A stretch of DNA of 64,000 nt from Xylocopa sonorina (Eukaryota; Arthropoda; Insecta; Hymenoptera; Apidae): the NCBI RefSeq assembly GCF_050948175.1, contig NC_135197.1, forward strand, positions 5,722,501-5,786,500, read 5' to 3'. Position 1 is the stretch's first letter. Each line of letters starts with the position of its first letter. The position numbers and the translations under genes were made by a program. Under the pieces are notes generated by a model that worked only from the letters and a program-made list of their open reading frames with translations, was not told the DNA's origin and searched no databases. Shown here in pieces: positions 61,304-64,000 of this stretch.

Positions 61304-61317
61304 GGGTCACGGGGTCA
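61304..61317 (+). promoter_or_regulatory. DR2 nuclear-receptor half-site pair, copy 1
   Basis: GGGTCA CG GGGTCA: perfect direct repeat with spacer 2, the arrangement preferred by E75/Rev-erb type receptors. Its flanks resemble those of the pair at 62267. Confidence 0.35.
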
Positions 61318-62266
61318 GCCACTTCGCTATTTATCGCGCGTGATCTGCGCATACCATCGATGTACGATAACCCTTTTTTTGCGGCTCGCATACTTCTCGA
61401 AACGTTCCATCAAGGGACTGTGCCCAGGAACCATCTCGAAAACGTGTTACAGAAACCGATCGTCCATTATTGACCGATACTACTAGTATCGAGCGTTTCA
61501 AACGTTTCTACTTCTCAAATTTCGGTCGACGGATCGAGCATCAGCGTCGGACGTGTCAGAGATGCATTTTTCAAACACCATCGGGTGAAAGGAAATACGG
61601 GATCCTATTGTTTCCGAGGCTCGAAGTCTGGCTGTCAAAAAGGTCGAATTAACATCAATTTGCGCGGTTTAGCGGTGTTATCGCTCGCTCGGTAAACGTC
61701 TCCGCGAGATGGTCTTTTTTTAAATTGGGATGAAAAGAAATTTCACGGAGAACCGCTCGGCCAGCCGCTGAAACCTGCGCACTTTTTTTTACCGCGAGAA
61801 GCAGTAACTTCTGCGCGCGAGTCGGAGGTGGCGAGCAAACAAGCCGCCAGCCGAAGGAACAGATTTCTTTTCATTAACCCCTTCGCGCACAGGATGCAAT
61901 AAACTTGGGAACAGTTATTCCTGCGGTTTGCATAAAACGCGTCGAAGTAACGCCTTGGTCGTTTCTATAAATAACGAGCTGCAGGCGAGAAATTCAGATC
62001 GCGCGTACACCAGTCCCGTTTCCCTTCTCGAATTGTTACGCGCCTCGCGATTAATTCACGGTGGTCAGAGTTTTTGCTTCTGGAGGGGAAAGAAAAGCCT
62101 GTACGGGCGGACGAAAATTGTTGCCCCGCATTGATTAATACCGCGGGAGATTGCGTTGCGATTGTACCGTACACGTGTTCACGGTGCAACGGTTTAATGG
62201 GAAAAGGCAAAAGTTGGAAGTAACGTGTCCGGGCATTAATCATACAAGTACATCTGCTGGGTCTGA

Positions 62267-62280
62267 GGGTTACGAGGTCA
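62267..62280 (+). promoter_or_regulatory. DR2 nuclear-receptor half-site pair, copy 2
   Basis: GGGTTA CG AGGTCA, spacer 2. Followed by GGCACTTTGCCATTAA, matching GCCACTTCGCTATTTA after copy 1. Confidence 0.35.
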
Positions 62281-64000
62281 GGCACTTTGCCATTAACCGT
62301 TCGCGTCCGGCACACACGGGGCGCGCACGTTATATATTCCGTCGATGTTTGTTCGCTTATCAGTGGCTGGCATCTATTACACGGCGTTAAGGCGGTGAAC
62401 AAAATTAATACACCGAGCACACTCGCCACCGCATCAATCGTGTGAATTTTTCGTGCGCCACGTTTGAATTACCTCTTTCCCAACCGCCGAGGCGATGCAA
62501 TTAATTTCAGGGAGATTTACGATTCCCGATAACCGTGTCGCGACGAGGAATCGGCACGGTTACGCGGAATCCTCTGTTGAAACGAAACAATTAGTACCTC
62601 GTCGAGTACTCGTAAAAATGTTTGGTATTCGACGAGAGAACGCCGCGAACGCGAGCTACGCGACTCAATGGAGACTCGTTTTGTCCAGGAGAATCAGAAA
62701 ACTCGGTAATATTGGCCCGTTAAGGATCGAACGATCGCGGAGTCGTCGTTTCGATGTTCGACGATAAGAGGACATATCCTGCGGACTTTATTCCAAGGGG
62801 TTAGTTCGTAGCGTCTCGCGATTTCCTTCGGGACCCATCAAACGTTGAGCAATTCAAGCCTAGTTTGGCAAATAGACGTAAACAGATGAAAGCCGCCAAG
62901 GGAAGAGGGAATTCTGGCGAAGTGGAGTGCACTTTCGTGTATGGAGCATGTTTACAGTTCGGTTACATTCGATGGAGCAGCGCGTGGCCTGAAAGGGCTT
63001 CTTGCATACCAATTTCTTTTCTCACGCGCTTCTTCCGCGACGCAAGAGTTCACAATTATTTCTAATTCTCCTCGCAAACGATTTCCGGGAGATTAGAGGA
63101 GAAAGTGGCAGAGTGAAAGAAATTTGCGTATCGCTGACATTTATGAAAGAAATTCCAATTGCCAGACGGAATCGCGCCACTTGGAGAGACACACGACCGC
63201 TAGACCACCCTCGGGTACGCACCCTCGTAAAGAATGAAAACACACGCACGGCTCGTAAACGCGTACCATTTGAAAACGAGCTGAAGGGGGAAGGTTCCCG
63301 CGTCGGGGTGGTTTCGCGCGTGAGATGCGGCTCGTTAACGAGCTTAGAGCGGCGATGTAGGGTAAAAGTGCGTCCGACAGCGAAGCCCCGCTTTGGAGCG
63401 CGACCGTGGCACGGTTTGGCCTCCCGTGGCGCGTTTAAAACCGACTGATACCTTGCATTCTAGCTATACGATGAAATTCCTCGGGACGACGTCACCACTT
63501 CCTCCTCTTTCCCGGGCGCATACCGTGCCGCTTCCCCATTTATAGAACGAACCTCCACTCGTCGACTGAAAGCTTTTTTATACGCGTCACAGGAATGCCG
63601 GCTGACTGAATGACGTAGGGAATATTGCGAGCGACGACTAAACGCGGCAAAGGGCACTTTGCTTTTCGCGCACTCGCGCGACCGCCGCAAACCACCGCCG
63701 CGATTCTCTGTTACCCTTTTCGCGAGCTCCTCACCGACTGCCAGTTGTCGCTCCACCAATTTCAGCATAGTGTGTACTATACGCGATCTGATTAGCGAAA
63801 TTAGGTATTACTTATGAAAAGTTTCAAGTACACGCCTCTGGTTTCCCCGTCGGTTTATTACACTGAAAGGGTTCGTGTTTCCTTAATGGACGCTAAGGGA
63901 GGGTTGATTCGATTCGGTGTAAGGTTCGAGGTAATGGTGATAATGAAAGTACCGGAGCGTGCGATCACCCCTGCGAAGGGTTATTGGATTAAGTACTCAG

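Larger units (their letters stand above)
57184..64000. other. no recognised gene (probable intron)
   Basis: GC-balanced sequence with many overlapping open frames on both strands and no family match. A duplicated about 35-bp element with direct half-site repeats occurs near 61300 and 62264. If 56994 is a first exon, this is its first intron. Confidence 0.45.

Noticed and set aside
1..64000. CRISPR arrays, bacterial operons, rRNA, tRNA, known miRNA hairpins, retroelement ORFs
   Set aside because: None seen. The window is an insect nuclear genome, and no reverse transcriptase, integrase or transposase motifs were recognised in any frame.

Overview
The window is eukaryotic nuclear DNA from an insect, most likely a hymenopteran. 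The evidence is the gene content (an insect-type Hdc and quiver), short phase-consistent GT-AG introns, a high frequency of CpG/TCGA words, and a strong swing from AT-rich sequence (about 1-34 kb) to much more GC-balanced sequence (about 34-64 kb). The species cannot be fixed from the sequence alone.

Four genes could be rebuilt exon by exon, with every splice phase closing. (1) 1730-4359 (+): a BTB-BACK-Kelch protein of the KLHL1/4/5 clade, 9 coding exons, 616 aa. (2) 4919-6754 (-): protein phosphatase methylesterase 1 (PPME1), 7 exons, 377 aa, tail-to-tail with the kelch gene. (3) 11802-15132 (+): quiver/sleepless (qvr), a secreted and probably GPI-anchored Ly6 protein, 4 coding exons, 158 aa. 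(4) 21109-29080 (-): histidine decarboxylase (Hdc), 15 constitutive coding exons, 721 aa, plus an in-frame 42-nt candidate cassette exon, an upstream non-coding exon and a TATA-box promoter near 31.3 kb. qvr and Hdc are convergent; between them lies about 6 kb that is probably the long qvr 3' region and holds a GC-rich patch and a small TTAA-flanked inverted-repeat element. A short open stretch at the left edge (2-169, +) may be the end of a further gene.

From about 31.3 kb to the right end no conserved protein was recognised. Three ATG exons with phase-1 donors on the plus strand (41909, 50441, 56994; the last starts a Gln-rich protein) could be alternative first exons of one gene lying mostly to the right. 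This half also carries small non-coding duplications (42.2/42.7, 46.1/46.8, 54.8/55.0, 61.3/62.3 kb), microsatellites and several nuclear-receptor-like half-site arrangements: an inverted repeat with spacer 1, two copies of a direct repeat with spacer 4, and two direct repeats with spacer 2. It reads as the 5' regulatory and intronic territory of a large gene; hormone control is an inference only.

Functionally, PPME1 tunes PP2A, the kelch protein is a likely cullin-3 adaptor, and qvr (Shaker potassium channel and sleep regulator) faces Hdc (histamine synthesis), so two genes of neuronal excitability and arousal are neighbours.
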